A stretch of 64,000 nt of DNA from Fremontodendron californicum (taxonomy: Eukaryota; Streptophyta; Magnoliopsida; Malvales; Malvaceae), in contig JAULJL010000041.1 in the NCBI GenBank assembly GCA_030761205.1, positions 1,126,001-1,190,000 on the forward strand, written 5' to 3'. The notes under the pieces are model-generated. The model was not told where the DNA came from and ran no database searches. It saw only the letters and a program-made list of their open reading frames with translations. The translations under genes were made by a program, and so were the position numbers. Of this stretch, positions 1-13,495 are shown one piece after another. Position 1 is the stretch's first letter; every line of letters starts with the position of its first letter.

Positions 1-106
1 GGGGATACAATAGTTGCAAAAGGGTTCTGTCTGAAAAAAAAAAAAAAAAACCCTGAAATACAACACCTTTTTGTGGGGGTTAAAGGACTTAAACGGTCCC
101 TGTACT

Positions 107-2042
107 TAGAGATAGTACTTAGAGATAGTAATTGAGCGGGTTCGGGTAGGGTCCATTAGGGTTTGGATTTTTTTGGGTTTGAGTTAGGTTCGGATATATT
201 TTACATCATTTTTATTTTATATTAGATATAATTATTTTTACTTAATTTAAATATACTTTTAAAAATAAATTAAATATATTATTATTTTTTTAAAAAGTAA
301 CTTTTTATTATAATATAATATTTTTAATTTTATTTATTAAAATTAATATTTATTAGCACCAAAAGAATATAAAATAAATTTTTTATATAAAATAATTTAT
401 TATAAAAAATATGATATATTATAAATTAATCATATTAATATTTAAAATAATTGATTTGATGAATTTGAATTTCAACATATAAATACATTATAATTTATAT
501 TCACTACAAAATAAAAGACTTTTAGGAACGAACCCTGGCATTCAACTATCTGTTTATATATTTGTAAAATGTAAAAATTTTATGCTTATGTAAAAAATCG
601 AACCTAACATTCAACTCTTATTATTAAGGATATTATCAAGTTAGACCTGCTCAAGAGTTGGACTATCCGTCCAAAATCCGAAGACCCGCCCATATTTTGA
701 AAGATTTACACAAAAGTATTAGGTCTGAAATATGGGTTTGGGTAAAAAAAAAATGAGACTAATTTAGAAAATGGGCCAGGCCTTGGTTCCAACAATTAAG
801 GTTCGAGCCCGACCCAGCCCGTTTTTTATTTATATAATATATTATTTTATATTTTATATATTATGTAATTTATATCATATAAAAAAATAAATATATATAA
901 TATTATAATGTAAACATTTAAAAATATGTTAAGTTATTCATATTTTAGAACTTAATAAAAGAAAATAAGAGATAAAATTACTAAAAGTTAAAAAATATTT
1001 GTTTAAATGTTTTTAGAAAAAAAAATATGGGCGGACCTAAACAGGCTTAGACTATCCATTTACAAATATGGGCGGGATTGGGTAGAATTTGAAGCCTATA
1101 TTTCGGGTCGGGTCGGGCTTGGGCAAGTGAATATGATGTTGATACCATACCTAAACCCGGCCCGAACCCTGCCCATGAGCACTTCTATACCAAGTGAACC
1201 AATCTTGAATTTTGATATGATATGTTATTAAAAGTAAATTATATCTTAAATTAATAAAATAATAATAATTTAAAAAATACTTATCCAAAATAAAATAAAT
1301 AATAAATTAATTACAAAATTAAATTAGCTAATTATGTTAAATACTTTTAAATTCTAAAAAGACATAAGACTTTTATAAATCAATATTTGATGACTTAATT
1401 TAATAATGTGTCTAAAAAAACTATATATATGTTGCAAAGAGAAACACATTTTTTTTAAAAGTAGTTTTTATCTATTTTTTAATATAAGAAAAACTATTAT
1501 ACTAGAGATAAGTTAAAATGAATGAATTGCATTTAATTAATTTTAATATATAGAAACACTATTATACTATTATAAGAGTGCCCTTAAAATAAAATAAACA
1601 AATGACAAGTAATATTTTATGTCTAAAAAATTTCACATCTCTAAAATTTTCATGAATTTAGAATGTTTAGATAGTGAATTCATCAAGATATGGGACATTA
1701 AGGTTATAAGTACAAAATATAATTTTATTTTTGATAAAATTATTATTTTATCATATATAAAAAATATAAATTAAATTTTAATTTTTAGTTAAATTATTAA
1801 AAAATATATTAGAATAACATTGATAAACAAAGTTCTTGTTTTATAAAAAAATATTTAATTACAATTTGATAATTTTTATTTTTAGTATTAAATTCGGGTT
1901 CGGAATTTTCGAGTTCGGATCATTTCGGGTTCGGGTAATTTCGGGCTCAGGCCATTCCGGGATCGGGTTTTTTTAGGTTCGGGTTTTTGACTTTTTGGTC
2001 AAATCGAGTTTGGAAGGGTTCGGGTTCATTTTGCCACCTCTA
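107..2042. mobile_element. Non-autonomous hAT-like element, copy A
   Basis: The ends are imperfect inverted repeats of the type TAGAGRTGGCAA: TAGAGATAGTAATTGAGC on the left and the reverse complement of TAGAGGTGGCAAAATG on the right. The flanks are an 8-bp direct duplication, cctgtact (99-106) and catgtact (2043-2050), with 7 of 8 matching. Subterminal DNA at 125-200 and 1890-2030 is packed with degenerate TTCGGG/CGGGTT motifs; the middle is AT-rich and has no coding capacity. The left end holds a short duplication of tagagatagtact, so position 120 is an alternative start. A related copy lies inverted at 43552-44927. Termini and 8-bp duplication fit the hAT superfamily; no transposase is present. 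Confidence 0.75.
642..1187. mobile_element. hAT-like MITE nested in copy A
   Basis: A 546-bp insertion starts TAGACCTGCTC and ends GAGCACTTCTA. It is flanked by tatcaagt (634-641) and taccaagt (1188-1195), an 8-bp duplication with 7 of 8 matching. GC-rich arms carrying CGGGTCGGGTCGGG-like motifs surround an AT-rich core. Relatives occur at 45177-45682, and in part at 49748-50040. A deleted relic of the same insertion is present inside the other hAT copy at 43552-44927. Confidence 0.7.
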
Positions 2043-2044
2043 CA

Positions 2045-2555
2045 TGTACTATAGTGAAAAGTGCATTTTAGTCTTTGTACTATAGAAGTGAGTAATTTAA
2101 TCCTTGTACGTTTGAAATTGATGCAAAGAAGTAAAATTGGTAACAATGTTAATGGAAAACCGTCTAAATGCTGACATGAAAATGTGAAACTGACAGAAAA
2201 GATGACTTAAAAAAAATGATGACATGTCAACTTTTTTTACTCAAGTTAAATTTAGAAAAACATAAATTTTTTTACCCAAATTCCTCCTTTACCAGTAAAA
2301 ATATATTTATCATTTTTTTCGAAGTTATCTATTATGTTAGTTTCTAAATTTCACTTGAGAAAAACAATTTACACGTCATCATTTTTTTTTCAAGTCATCT
2401 ATTTTGTTAGTTTTGCATGTCCACGTCAGCATTTAGACGATTTTTCATTGACACAGTTACCAAATTTACTTCTTTGCACCAATTTCAAACATACAATGAT
2501 TAAATTACTCACTTTTATAGTACAGAGATTAAAATGCACTTTTGACTATAGTACA
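2045..2555. mobile_element. Foldback MITE with arms of about 180 bp
   Basis: The left arm, beginning TGTACTATAGTGAAAAGTGC, is matched by the reverse complement of the right arm, beginning TGTACTATAGTCAAAAGTGC, for roughly 180 bp. Both contain the TTTGTACTATA and TGATGCAAAG/TGGTGCAAAG stretches. The loop is short and AT-rich. There is no coding capacity. The left arm starts in or next to the right target duplication of the neighbouring hAT-like element. The superfamily is not certain; long arms suggest a Mutator-like origin. Confidence 0.65.
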
Positions 2556-2564
2556 AAGATTATC

Positions 2565-2566
<2 letters not shown>

Positions 2567-2597
<31 letters not shown>
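2567..2597. repeat. (TA)n microsatellite
   Basis: About 15 pure TA repeats directly beyond the foldback element. Confidence 0.9.
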
Positions 2598-2600
<3 letters not shown>

Positions 2601-4715
2601 AGGATCTTTGGAACTAAATTTAAGGGGAGTGAAGGGTCCCAATACTTATAACTTGAGATACATGTATGTATGTATGTATTCATCCATATTCAAGTAGTTA
2701 AAGTGATCTATATGATTTGATTAGAATCTTAACATACATGTATTGTTCATAAGTAATTAATGATACATGTATCATTAACCAAATAAATATAAATACTTGT
2801 TAGTATATATGATCACGTAAGTCATATTTGAATTTTTATTTTTTAAAATATATGTTATTATTATATTTTTAAATTACAATTATAAAATATAAATAAGAGA
2901 ATTTTTATTTAATATATTTTTACATCCTTTAATATAATAAAATTCAATTTTTGTGAAATTGAGGAACTCGTATTAAAAGAAAATCTTAATTGTAAAAGTG
3001 AAATTTTTTATCAAAATAAATTAAAATATAAAAAGTACAAGTACAAGTACTCTTTGAGTATATTAATACAAAGACTTTTTTTTTTATTGAAAGACATGTA
3101 ATTTGTAAACCCATAAATCATGATTATACAAAATAAAAAAAAAAAACAAAATACATATGCAATAAAAAAGATATTTAAAAAAAAAAAACAATTATCACTA
3201 TCTATTGTATAAATTGCTTGAAATTTTTTTATTTGCAACATAACACATTAATATTTAAGTTAAACTAATTAAAAAAAGTACTTGGCAAACTTTACTGAGA
3301 TATTTTTTGAGTAAAAAGTTAAAACAAAAAAATTTATTATAAACATGAGTCAAAAATAAAGAAAGCATAAAAAACAAAGTATAATTAAAGTCAACTAAAG
3401 GATATGAGATTATTTCTGGTATTGGCAAGTAAGAAAATAAATAGAAAGTCAGGTATTGGAAAGTAAGAAAACAAATAGAAAGTTGGCTGCTGCAAGATGT
3501 CACTCTCCTTTTAGTGTGTTTTGTCCCTATCAATTTGTATGCTAATTAGTAGATCTGGTAATATTGGACACGATATAATTATACGATACGATAATTAAAA
3601 ACACAACACGACACAAAAATATAATACGAACACGACACGAATACACGAATGTCTCAAAATCTATATCATACGAATTATTAACTTATTAGAGTTTATATAA
3701 ATATAAAATATCTTAAACACGATTATGACACAATAAAATACAGGAACACAATACGAATACACGAATTGTGAGGTCTACTAACTAGATTAATTTCCTCACC
3801 TTAAGAAGGATAGTCCAATGTTTGGATCTCTCTTAACACTTTGTACTATGGAATGAACAGCTAATCACTTCTTAATGAGGGACAAAATTATCAGTCTCAT
3901 ACAAGATTGTTTGCACTAAATTAGTTATAAGGGATTTGACAATTTTCCAAAGATTTTAAGAGAAATTTGGGTAAACGATGTTCAGCAATTCTCCACTTGA
4001 TAAGAATTGGCAACGAAGCTATTTCAGTAATCCTAAACTTTCCTCCTTGAAAAGTTCACTACAAGTACTAAACAAAATGAGCTTTTTTGATTGACCAAGA
4101 ATTGAAGGAAATGCAGCTTTTTAAATTTAATTTTGAGTTATTTTTTATACTCTGACAATAAAATCTTGAAAAGTTCACTACATATCACTTTTTTTTTTAA
4201 TTTCTTTAAATAAAATTTAAAAAGTATATGATATTCTGCTAACATCACTTGTGAAGTCTAAAAGCTCTACTAACCATACATGAAATAATTTCTCCTAAAT
4301 TTTAGCCAAGGAAAAATTGTTAAAAATGAAAAAGAATTGAAAGAACAGGCAGGCAAGCACACATGCATTCAATTTATGAATGCTAAACAAAACAATCTGA
4401 TTGTTAGTAATTTCTTATGCATTTACAATCTGTTTTGAATACAAAGCCCCCTCAATCTACTTACAAAGAATTCAATCAATTCTACCAACCATCACAGCTT
4501 CTCTCCTAGGGGGAAAAAGAAACACAAAACAGAGTACAAAGATACATTTACAGAGGAAATTAGAAGTGCCAAAACCAAGATTACTACTCACCCTCGCAAA
4601 CTAAAACAAAATCGAGGGCATCTTAAAAACCTTGCTTCCTTCTATCCCGAGACCCGGAACCGAAACCTGGAACGACAACTTCAGATTCTGTAGCCTGAAT
4701 CTCGAATCCGATGGG
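2598..4715. other. AT-rich intergenic DNA and 3' flank of the PRAF gene
   Basis: No gene is seen. At 3560-3770 there is a low-complexity stretch of cacgacacgaata-like motifs, probably a decayed repeat. The last few hundred bases before 4716 are less AT-rich and are the expected position of the 3' UTR of the minus-strand gene ending at 4716. I could not place its polyadenylation site. Confidence 0.4.
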
Positions 4716-7700
4716 TCAATGAGCAAGCCCTTCCCTCGCCACGGCTACACTAGGTTTGTCGAACATTGGTACATTGTACCGTTGATATACTCTAGCCCTG
4801 TTTGCCGACCACCACTGTTCGGCTTGTTTTTCACTGAAACGCTTCCGACTGCAGTCAGGAGAACAATGGCCAATAGTCAAATGATTTTCAAAGGTAATTC
4901 ATCAGTTTATTTTTTAAATGTTTCCACAATGGTTGAGAAATGTGGTTTGCAAGCAGCACAAGCAATAAAGAAAGACCACCTACTAGAACTAAAATAGATT
5001 TATGATTAAAAAGAAAATTGATTGAGGTTTAGAGAACAATGATGTTTCATGACAGGGTTTAATCCTTTGATTTACACTGCTCTTGAACAAGAATCGCTTT
5101 GGTAAGACAACCCTGCACTCTTACGTGTTACTTGCCTGAATAAAGAAGGGAAGGGGATAAGCGCCTATGTTGCTCCGACTCTTCATTTTTTTTTAAGTAC
5201 TCGTGTCTGACGCATATTCGGACATGGGTATGAGTATATGAACCTCCAAGGACTTCCCAATACATGGAAAAACTTTTAAAAATTGAACATACCCGTGTCG
5301 GACACGTACCGTATCCGACACTCACACCCGAGTCCGAGTAACATAAATGAGCGCAGTAAGAGGCCAGCGCTAGTGGTAAGTTATCGAACAGCTGGAGAAA
5401 CTATAGACAGCTTAATGCTCATGCCCTATCAGAATTGAATACTACAGTATTAACAAGACGCATGTTGGTTCAATCAATCCCTTTAATTGATGTTCTAATC
5501 TTTTTTTCCTAATGAATTTTGTTCAGACAGTGACAGGTCGGTATCTTGGGCTTTGTCTAATTTTGAGTGCAAAAATCTATCTAAGAATTAGAGAAGAAAG
5601 TTGGTAGTGGTTATAACAAACCTGAATCGAACACGCTTAAGATCTTTAATACCTCCAGGCAATGCAACAAGGGTAATATATACACCAGGCTCATCTTGCT
5701 CAACCCATTCATCCCCATGGGTGGGTTCAACTTTTGTAGTTCTGCTCCTATTCCTTGCTGTTCCATCCAAATGAAACACTTCAGTGTGAATTGAAAGGTG
5801 GTTATTAATAGTTCCTAACCCATTAGAAATCACCAGGCTGTTTGATCCATTTGAATCTATTTCGTGGCAACTCATGGGACCACTCAATTGCTCACTGCCT
5901 GCAGAAGAAACGTCCCGAGGAGGAGTTGAGCTAGAATAACAAAAGGAGGGTGAGTTGCTGCTCCTTGCTGCTCCAATTGGTAATCTTTCAGCCATATCCT
6001 TCAACTGCCATAAATAAGCAAACAAGTTCAAAATTTGGACGAACTCTTGACCTAAGCAATTTAGTTTGGCCACTAAATGAAGTGATATTAACATAATTAA
6101 TTGTCAACAAAAGAAGTATTCAGGTATAGAAACCCAAAATTCTGTGCTCAAGAGTGAAAAATAATTAACCAAGCATTTTGCATCTCAATATAGACGCCTT
6201 CTAACAATAGCCATGAAAAGTGTATAGCTTTGCAAACGAGAGTAGAACTTATGAAGCTGCATATGCTATTGCAGTTGTTAAGCGACTTGGGTGTTCACAA
6301 ATTTCATGAAGGAAAGCATACAAATCAAGCAGCTAGCAGTATGAGTCTCCTAGATGCTCAAACAAGTTGCTTTGTCCACTTAGAAGTGACCTTTCTTTTA
6401 ACTTAGAAGTGACCTTTCTTTTCTTTAAGAACTAAATTTCACCCCTAATTTGATAGAAACTTTAAGAACTAATGTTTAGCATGCATCTCATATTCAAGAT
6501 TGACGTAGCATAGAGCATCTCATAATGTCCTAAACAGTATGCTAGTAGTAAAATCTAAGAAGCCAAAGTTATGGATTTTGAGGCAAAAGTAGCAATGTTG
6601 AAGAGGACATAAAACACTATTTTGGAAAGGTTTTCAGCTTCTCTTCATGATACTATTAACAGATATTTCGTAGATCACAAAGGGACCGACTCAGTATTTC
6701 AGGGACTTATATCATCTTTGGAAGCTTGGATGAATGGGATTAAGTCCCACCAAGGGTGAGGGAGGAGGCAGGTGTTGGAGGGACTCTACCATGGAGTGTG
6801 TAAGGTGAGATGAAACCTATTGTTTGCTGACCTTTTCCATCCTGTCCAGGTCTCTTTGAGCCATAACTACAACTTCAAAAAGCTCTTACTTTTACCACCC
6901 TAGACTTTTGAAGGATTCAACACTTAACCTGAGATGATGCATGGTGGCTTATAGGATTGACCCAGTACAATTTCTATAAGTCATTGAAACTAAAGATTAC
7001 CTATAATCATGTGAAAAACAATAAATAAACAGTTAAAAACCTCCACAAATAGGCTTTAGGCATGAGTCATTAACTTACTTGAGCAGTGAGTGACTTTATG
7101 ACTTCCTTTGCTGCTTTGCATTTTGCAGTCTCTTCTGTTGCTACTGCTATGGCTTCCTTCAGCTGTTTAGTTGTTCTTTCCAGCTCAACTTTTTGAAGTT
7201 GTGCCTTGCGAGTAAGTTCCTCAACCTACAGCAGATGGCCAATTAGGTGCAGCAAAACTTAACACCCATGTGCAAAAACCAAAAACTGAAAGAATAAAAT
7301 AACAGCTTAATTTACTCCATTCTAACATTTAACTCTAGAGCTTGCTTGCTACTAACTTACTGTCTGTAAATTAAGTAATGAAGTAGGTATGCATGCGACA
7401 AGCACACAGCAATCATTTGCCCCATTATTCTGCACCTTTCAGCCATATGACAAAATACTATACAAGTACACAATCTTTTATTGATGCATATGCAACTGCA
7501 CATGTGCACATGCATGTGTCTGACCATGCATTATGTATGAATCTACATATGTATTTATGTGAATAAGCATCACCATTGTTGAGTGATCTTATCCCATATC
7601 AGTTCAATCTTAGGTTTCCTGTGCTTTATATTCAAACTGAGCCTCTCTACCTAATTGCCAATTGGTTTCAGGTTGGATACTTAACAACCATGTGATTTCA

Positions 7701-10700
7701 TAATAACTGAAAATGCTATTTCTCTGTCTCTGCAAATGCAATCAGAAAATTATATTTAAATCTCACTATCAGGATCAATTGACAGGTGGAAATATAAGTA
7801 TCATAAGAGATGCCAAATCACGAGCTTTCTTTTACTTCAAAGTATTTGATAGAGAATAGCCACCATATAATTCTTTGCTATTAGGACAATGCGGGAAGAG
7901 AAATGATACAGATACAGTTATACCTATATCACTTTGCAGCTGCTCACTTGCATTCATCACCCCAAGACTTTAAGTGTTATACCAAACAAATTTCTACATC
8001 CTAGAGACAACAAGTTTAAAATTGAGCTTTTCATATTGAGATATGAATAGTTTGCCATTCAAATCGACCATTATCAAGTTACAGTCCCACTAAAGTGGGA
8101 ATGTTGGATTAAGGTATGATTTGAATAAGCTTACCTATTCAAATAAAAACTTTTACCTAATATCCCTTTCTCATTCACAATTTAGTCTTTTGTAAAGAAA
8201 GTAAATCTAAATATTTGATTATAGTTCATATTTCATTTTCTTTCACCCAAATATACAGTCACATCACATCTATACACCATGAGTTTGAGGATTGTAAACG
8301 ATGCAAAACCATCGTCGATGCAAATTTTAACAACAAACTTGACCATTCAACTAAGCAATGGTTTCTATTAATTTAAAGAAAAGGTACTAGGATACCAGGT
8401 CTTTGCAGAAAACAATTTTCTATCCTGTGTAGGCACACAACCCTAACCTAAGATGTAAGCATAATAAAACAGAGTTCTATTGTTCATTTTTTATGCTGTG
8501 GCTATCAGGACCACTCCTAAAAAGAGTGAAGTGGCCAGAGAAATTGCCAAGCGCTTCAACTCTAAAACTACAGCAAATGGACTCATAATGATGAACCCCA
8601 TAATTGCCAAACCAATCCTCAGCCTATTTCTTCTCATCTTTCAAGCAAACTCTTGGTTCTACTGCTAACCATAAAAAATAACTAGCAGATAGCAATGAAG
8701 CACCATTAACAAAAATTGTATATGAAAGTACTATAAATTGTATATCTATGCCAAATGTATTAAGTGACTTGTCCCTCACATTGAATTTTAAATACTGCCG
8801 AACTAAAAGAGTTGAAATATCAGCTTAGAAGTTAAACCTGCCAAGCTATTTTCTTTTTATTTTCCATTTCCTTACTACTTGCCTCATACATAAAATTACC
8901 ATTTGTATGATATATCTATAACTTTATAAGCATGAATGGGCATACAGAATTTACTGAATCTCAAACTTCTCCATCCTTCCACACCATATTGACAAATTCT
9001 ATAAACAAATAATGCCGAAAAAGAAAAAGGGAAATATAAGAACTAACAAGAAAAAAAAATCCCTGCAAATAATTTAAATTGTAAAAATACCTGAGTTCTT
9101 AATTTAACTACTTCTTCACTTAGACCTTCATTTGTCCTTTTAGCATCATCCACAATAACTTTCATTGATGCAATGCCTGACAGAGTTGGTGTTGTAGCAC
9201 GAGGTGGGCTGGATCGTCTAGATGTAGGTGACGTTGCTCGAGATACCATTCGTGATCCAGGAAGAGAAGCTGAGAAAATTTTCTTGGATGACCCAAACAG
9301 AGCATTAGACATTTTGGAGTTGCTTTGCGGAGCACATTGAGAAACTCCATTTGGGAAGGGTGAAACTCGAGTGCTATTAAAATCCAATCTCTTGTTTCTT
9401 TTAGAAGTTCCGCCTTCCAATTCTTTAGATGATTCAATTGAAGCATTTTGACTAAGTTGGGCATGGGTTCTTGAATCCAACTTCTCAGTCTTCTCAACAA
9501 CTTCATTTAGTCCCTGATTCATACTTCCTCTTCTACTCAGAGCATAAGGGGTTGAAGAGTTGGTTTCAGAAACTTTTGTGAGTTTGGCAAAACAAGTATT
9601 ACAGACACGATAAGGTTTGTTAGGATTTGGTGCCATGGAAGCCTTAAAACACTTCTTACTGCTGCATGAATTGCAGAATACGAGTCCACAATTATAACAG
9701 TTATGACATTTTCTTTTGAAATTAAACAAAAGACGGCAGCCAGAACATTTCGCTTGATCAACACTGGAGACCGACTTATGAAGACAGATAGCTGCAGTAA
9801 AACTAGTGCCACAAACAATACTCTTGACTTGTTTGTCTTTTAGAGCTTCAACAAGCCATGGAGAACTTCTATCATCAGTATCACCATGACCTAACCGTCC
9901 ATTTGCACCCTTTCCCCAAGTGTAAACTTCAGTTCTTGAAGTTAAAATAGCAACATGGTAAGCACCACAAGCTATTTCTTCGACAAAATTCTTTGTAAGT
10001 TTCCCCTCAACACGGATAGGGAGTTTTCCATCAGCGTGAGAATTTCCCAATTGCCCATAAACAGGGCTTCCCATAGTATAGACATGGCCATTGGTTGTAA
10101 GTGCAACAGTCATGCTATGCCCACAGGATACTTGACAAAAGTTAGGCTCAACCAGAGCAGCAACACAAGTGGGCACCAATCTAGCTTCTTTGTCACCATG
10201 CCCAAGACGACCTTTATCTCCATCCCCCCAAGTAAAAAGTTTTCCTGAAGAGCAATTACTGGAGCTTGAAGACCCAACCATAACTTCAACAACAGCAGCA
10301 GTGTGCCAAACACCACAAGCTGCTCGGACAGTGCGTAGACCCTTAAGGGATTCCACTTCCCTGGGTACAGACACACTTTTACAGTCACCGTGTCCTAAAA
10401 CACCAAAGGTTCCATCACCAAAAGTAAACAATTGTCCAGCAGAAGTGACAACAGCAGTGTGCCACGGTCCGCAAGACACTGATGAAACATGTATTCCCTC
10501 CAAAGGTCCATTTAATTTCTTCGGAACCCACTGACTTGTTTCACTTCCATGGCCAAGTAAACCAATATTGCATGAGCTACCACCCCATGAATACATTTCG
10601 CCAGAAAGCGTTACAGCACAAGAATGGTACTCTCCACACGCTAAAAGTTCAACATTTATATTTTTAAGCGAATCTATAAGTTTTGGATGGGAGACATCAG

Positions 10701-13432
10701 AATCCACACCATGCCCCAATCTACCACCGAATTCCTCTCCCCAAGAGAAAACCTCTCCTTGCTTGGTTACCAAAGCAGCATGTTTCCCACCACAAGCTGT
10801 GTTCTGAACATCCAAAAGAACTGCAGATTCCAACGCTTTAGGCAGAAGAGAATCTATCTTAGCACCAGCGGAATTTCCAATTCTATGTATTCCCCCACCC
10901 AATACACCATCACCGGTGCCTTCACCCCAAATAAAAACATCTCCTAAAGCATCATTATCATAGTGACCAGACCCCTGACTTGATGAACTAACAGCACTTG
11001 ATAAGCTAACTCTGAAAGCATCCCCATTCACACCTTTTATGAGCCCAGCTGCTCCATCCGAGCCTGCTGGTGACAGAGAATGGATTGACCCACAAGCAGA
11101 TTCTGAAGGATATAACACCTTGGGAGGCACAGAATACAATATTACATCAGATAATGCCTTCTCTAAACCGGTTTTAGGAGGACTCTCATGTGGAGTATGA
11201 AGGCGAAGGGAATCCACCCCATCCTATATCAGGAACAAGAGAATTCTCTCACTAAATATATAAAACATTGAAGTACAACACAAAAAAAAGGAGGGGGAAA
11301 AAGACCTTCTGTGAACTACCACCGCTACCAAATGGAGAGCTTAGAGGCGAACTTCTTTGGGTGTGTGCTCTAGGACTAGTTGCTTCAGATGAAACCCCAT
11401 CACTTCTAGATTCAACTCTTCCTTTCCGATGATGGCCACACGATATCAGTGCCTTTAGACCTTTAAACCAGACTTCAGCTTCATCTTTATCCTTGCAAAT
11501 CTGGTACGAAAGAGAATGGATTATAAAAGTACTTTCATCAAACAAAAATTTGGTAGTTAATCAACAATGAAATGGTTACTCGTATGGCGAACCAAACAAC
11601 TAGAAATTAGGTGCAACACAAGTCGAGCAAGGAATAAAAATGAAATGCTTACCAAATCAAGTGACCTATCATCATATATAAGAGAAAATGATTGGTATTC
11701 TTTTTCAGGCCGAGGATACCTCTGAAATATTGGCTGCAATGAGCAAATAAAAACTGATCAATAAAAATCAAAATACCAAGTGGTGTTAATTTACATTTCT
11801 TATCGCTAGAATTAAAATTGGAATTCGTTTAATTAACTCCAGCATTGAAATCTTTTATTTGAATCAAAGAAGTACTCCATCTCATTGAAACTTCGCAGAT
11901 CAGAAAGAAACATGAAAAATAACCTCTCTCTTCTAAATGCATCTTTGTCATAACTCAGGAGTCATGCAACTGGAATAAGTAAGCTACATATCACATTACA
12001 CTACATCACTTGTCAATTTTGATGTGCATAGCCAAACCCATGAAACACAGTAATCTACCTCAAGGCATACCAAGTTCTTTAATAGCTATCATTGAGAATC
12101 TTGAACCCAGCCAAGCACACATCTTTTTAATTTAGAATTTTGCTAGTAAAAATACAAGCAAACACACTCCTTCAATTCAAATTTAGGAAAAGAAAAATCT
12201 CACTCAACAATATGTGAAAGCAATAACCATAAAACATCACATAACCATTCTTGTGGAGAATCACTTGAATTTATGTAGGCTTAGGCATTAGTGCTTGATA
12301 TAACTGACACACGTATCAACCAGAGGTGCAGAAAAGTTTGACAGGGATAAACTTACAGTTCGCTGACCAGGTATAATTCTGGAGACATGGCTTAGTTTAA
12401 GGTATTTTTCCTCCTTCCCAGAGATCCATATTAGAACAGATTCATCCTGAAAAGAAACAAGGAAAAGACATGTGGCATATGAAGTTTTAGATTACAGTAG
12501 GTTCTCAATGCATACAGCATCAAGATAACTGTTCTTCCTGAAAGAAACAAAAGAAATGCCATGCAGCCAACAAAATTCAGCGTAGACAGATTACAGTAGT
12601 CTTCTTGCAACCAGTCCCAAAATATCATTCACAAGTTTGGACAAATGTCATACCATATGACATATACGAATTACCTCATATATTTGCTCAGGAAAGCAAA
12701 CACAAAAAGAATAACAAACAACATTTTAAGGAACTCAACCCGGGACTCTTCTTCCCTTTTTAAATAGTATTCTCTTCTTCTTCCTAGTACAGTTATCTGG
12801 ATTTTGCATGTCTGATTTTTGACTCATGCTCACTATTATCCAATAAAATTGACACGCTCAAAATCTAGTAAAAGCGTAGAAATACCTAAGGATAAAAGTC
12901 GTGCAATACAGTAATTCCAGCAAGTATCGAAGCCCTCATACAGAGTCCCTTCATCAAAAGCTTAATGGTTCACTTCAAATTGTTCGTTGATCTTCAATGA
13001 TACAACAACATACAAGTCTCGATGAACCATTTCCAATTTTCTCACTTTTACTGTAACATATAACTCTCTTGTAAGCAATGTTACTTATAAGGCCGAATTC
13101 TCAAACCCATTTCTAAGGTTTTCTTGGTAGGAAGGATAGAAAGTTTTTTAATCTATTGGTTAGGTTTCAAAATTACTTTCCTACTTTGTAGCTTAACCAT
13201 TGGATTAAAACCTTTGTCTCCTTCTTCATTTCCATCCTCCCAACCAAGCAAAGCCTAAGTGCCCAATATGTATACAACACAAGTATGATAGAACAATCAA
13301 AGACTTACGGTACGTTTGGTTCGCAAGGCACACTCTAGGCGCTAGAATCATTATATTGCCTAAGGCGCACAAAAAGCGCTTGCCTAAGTAAAGTAAGACA
13401 AACCTATATGTGTGTGTTTTTGCATGTGTATT

Positions 13433-13495
<63 letters not shown>

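Noticed and set aside
4632..4997. Plus-strand frame of 121 codons
   Set aside because: It lies antisense to the last PRAF exon, whose BRX-domain ending is clear on the minus strand.
9162..10947. Long overlapping open frames on both strands across the PRAF large exon
   Set aside because: They are shadows of the 711-codon exon. Only the minus-strand frame has RCC1 and FYVE motifs and splices into flanking exons.
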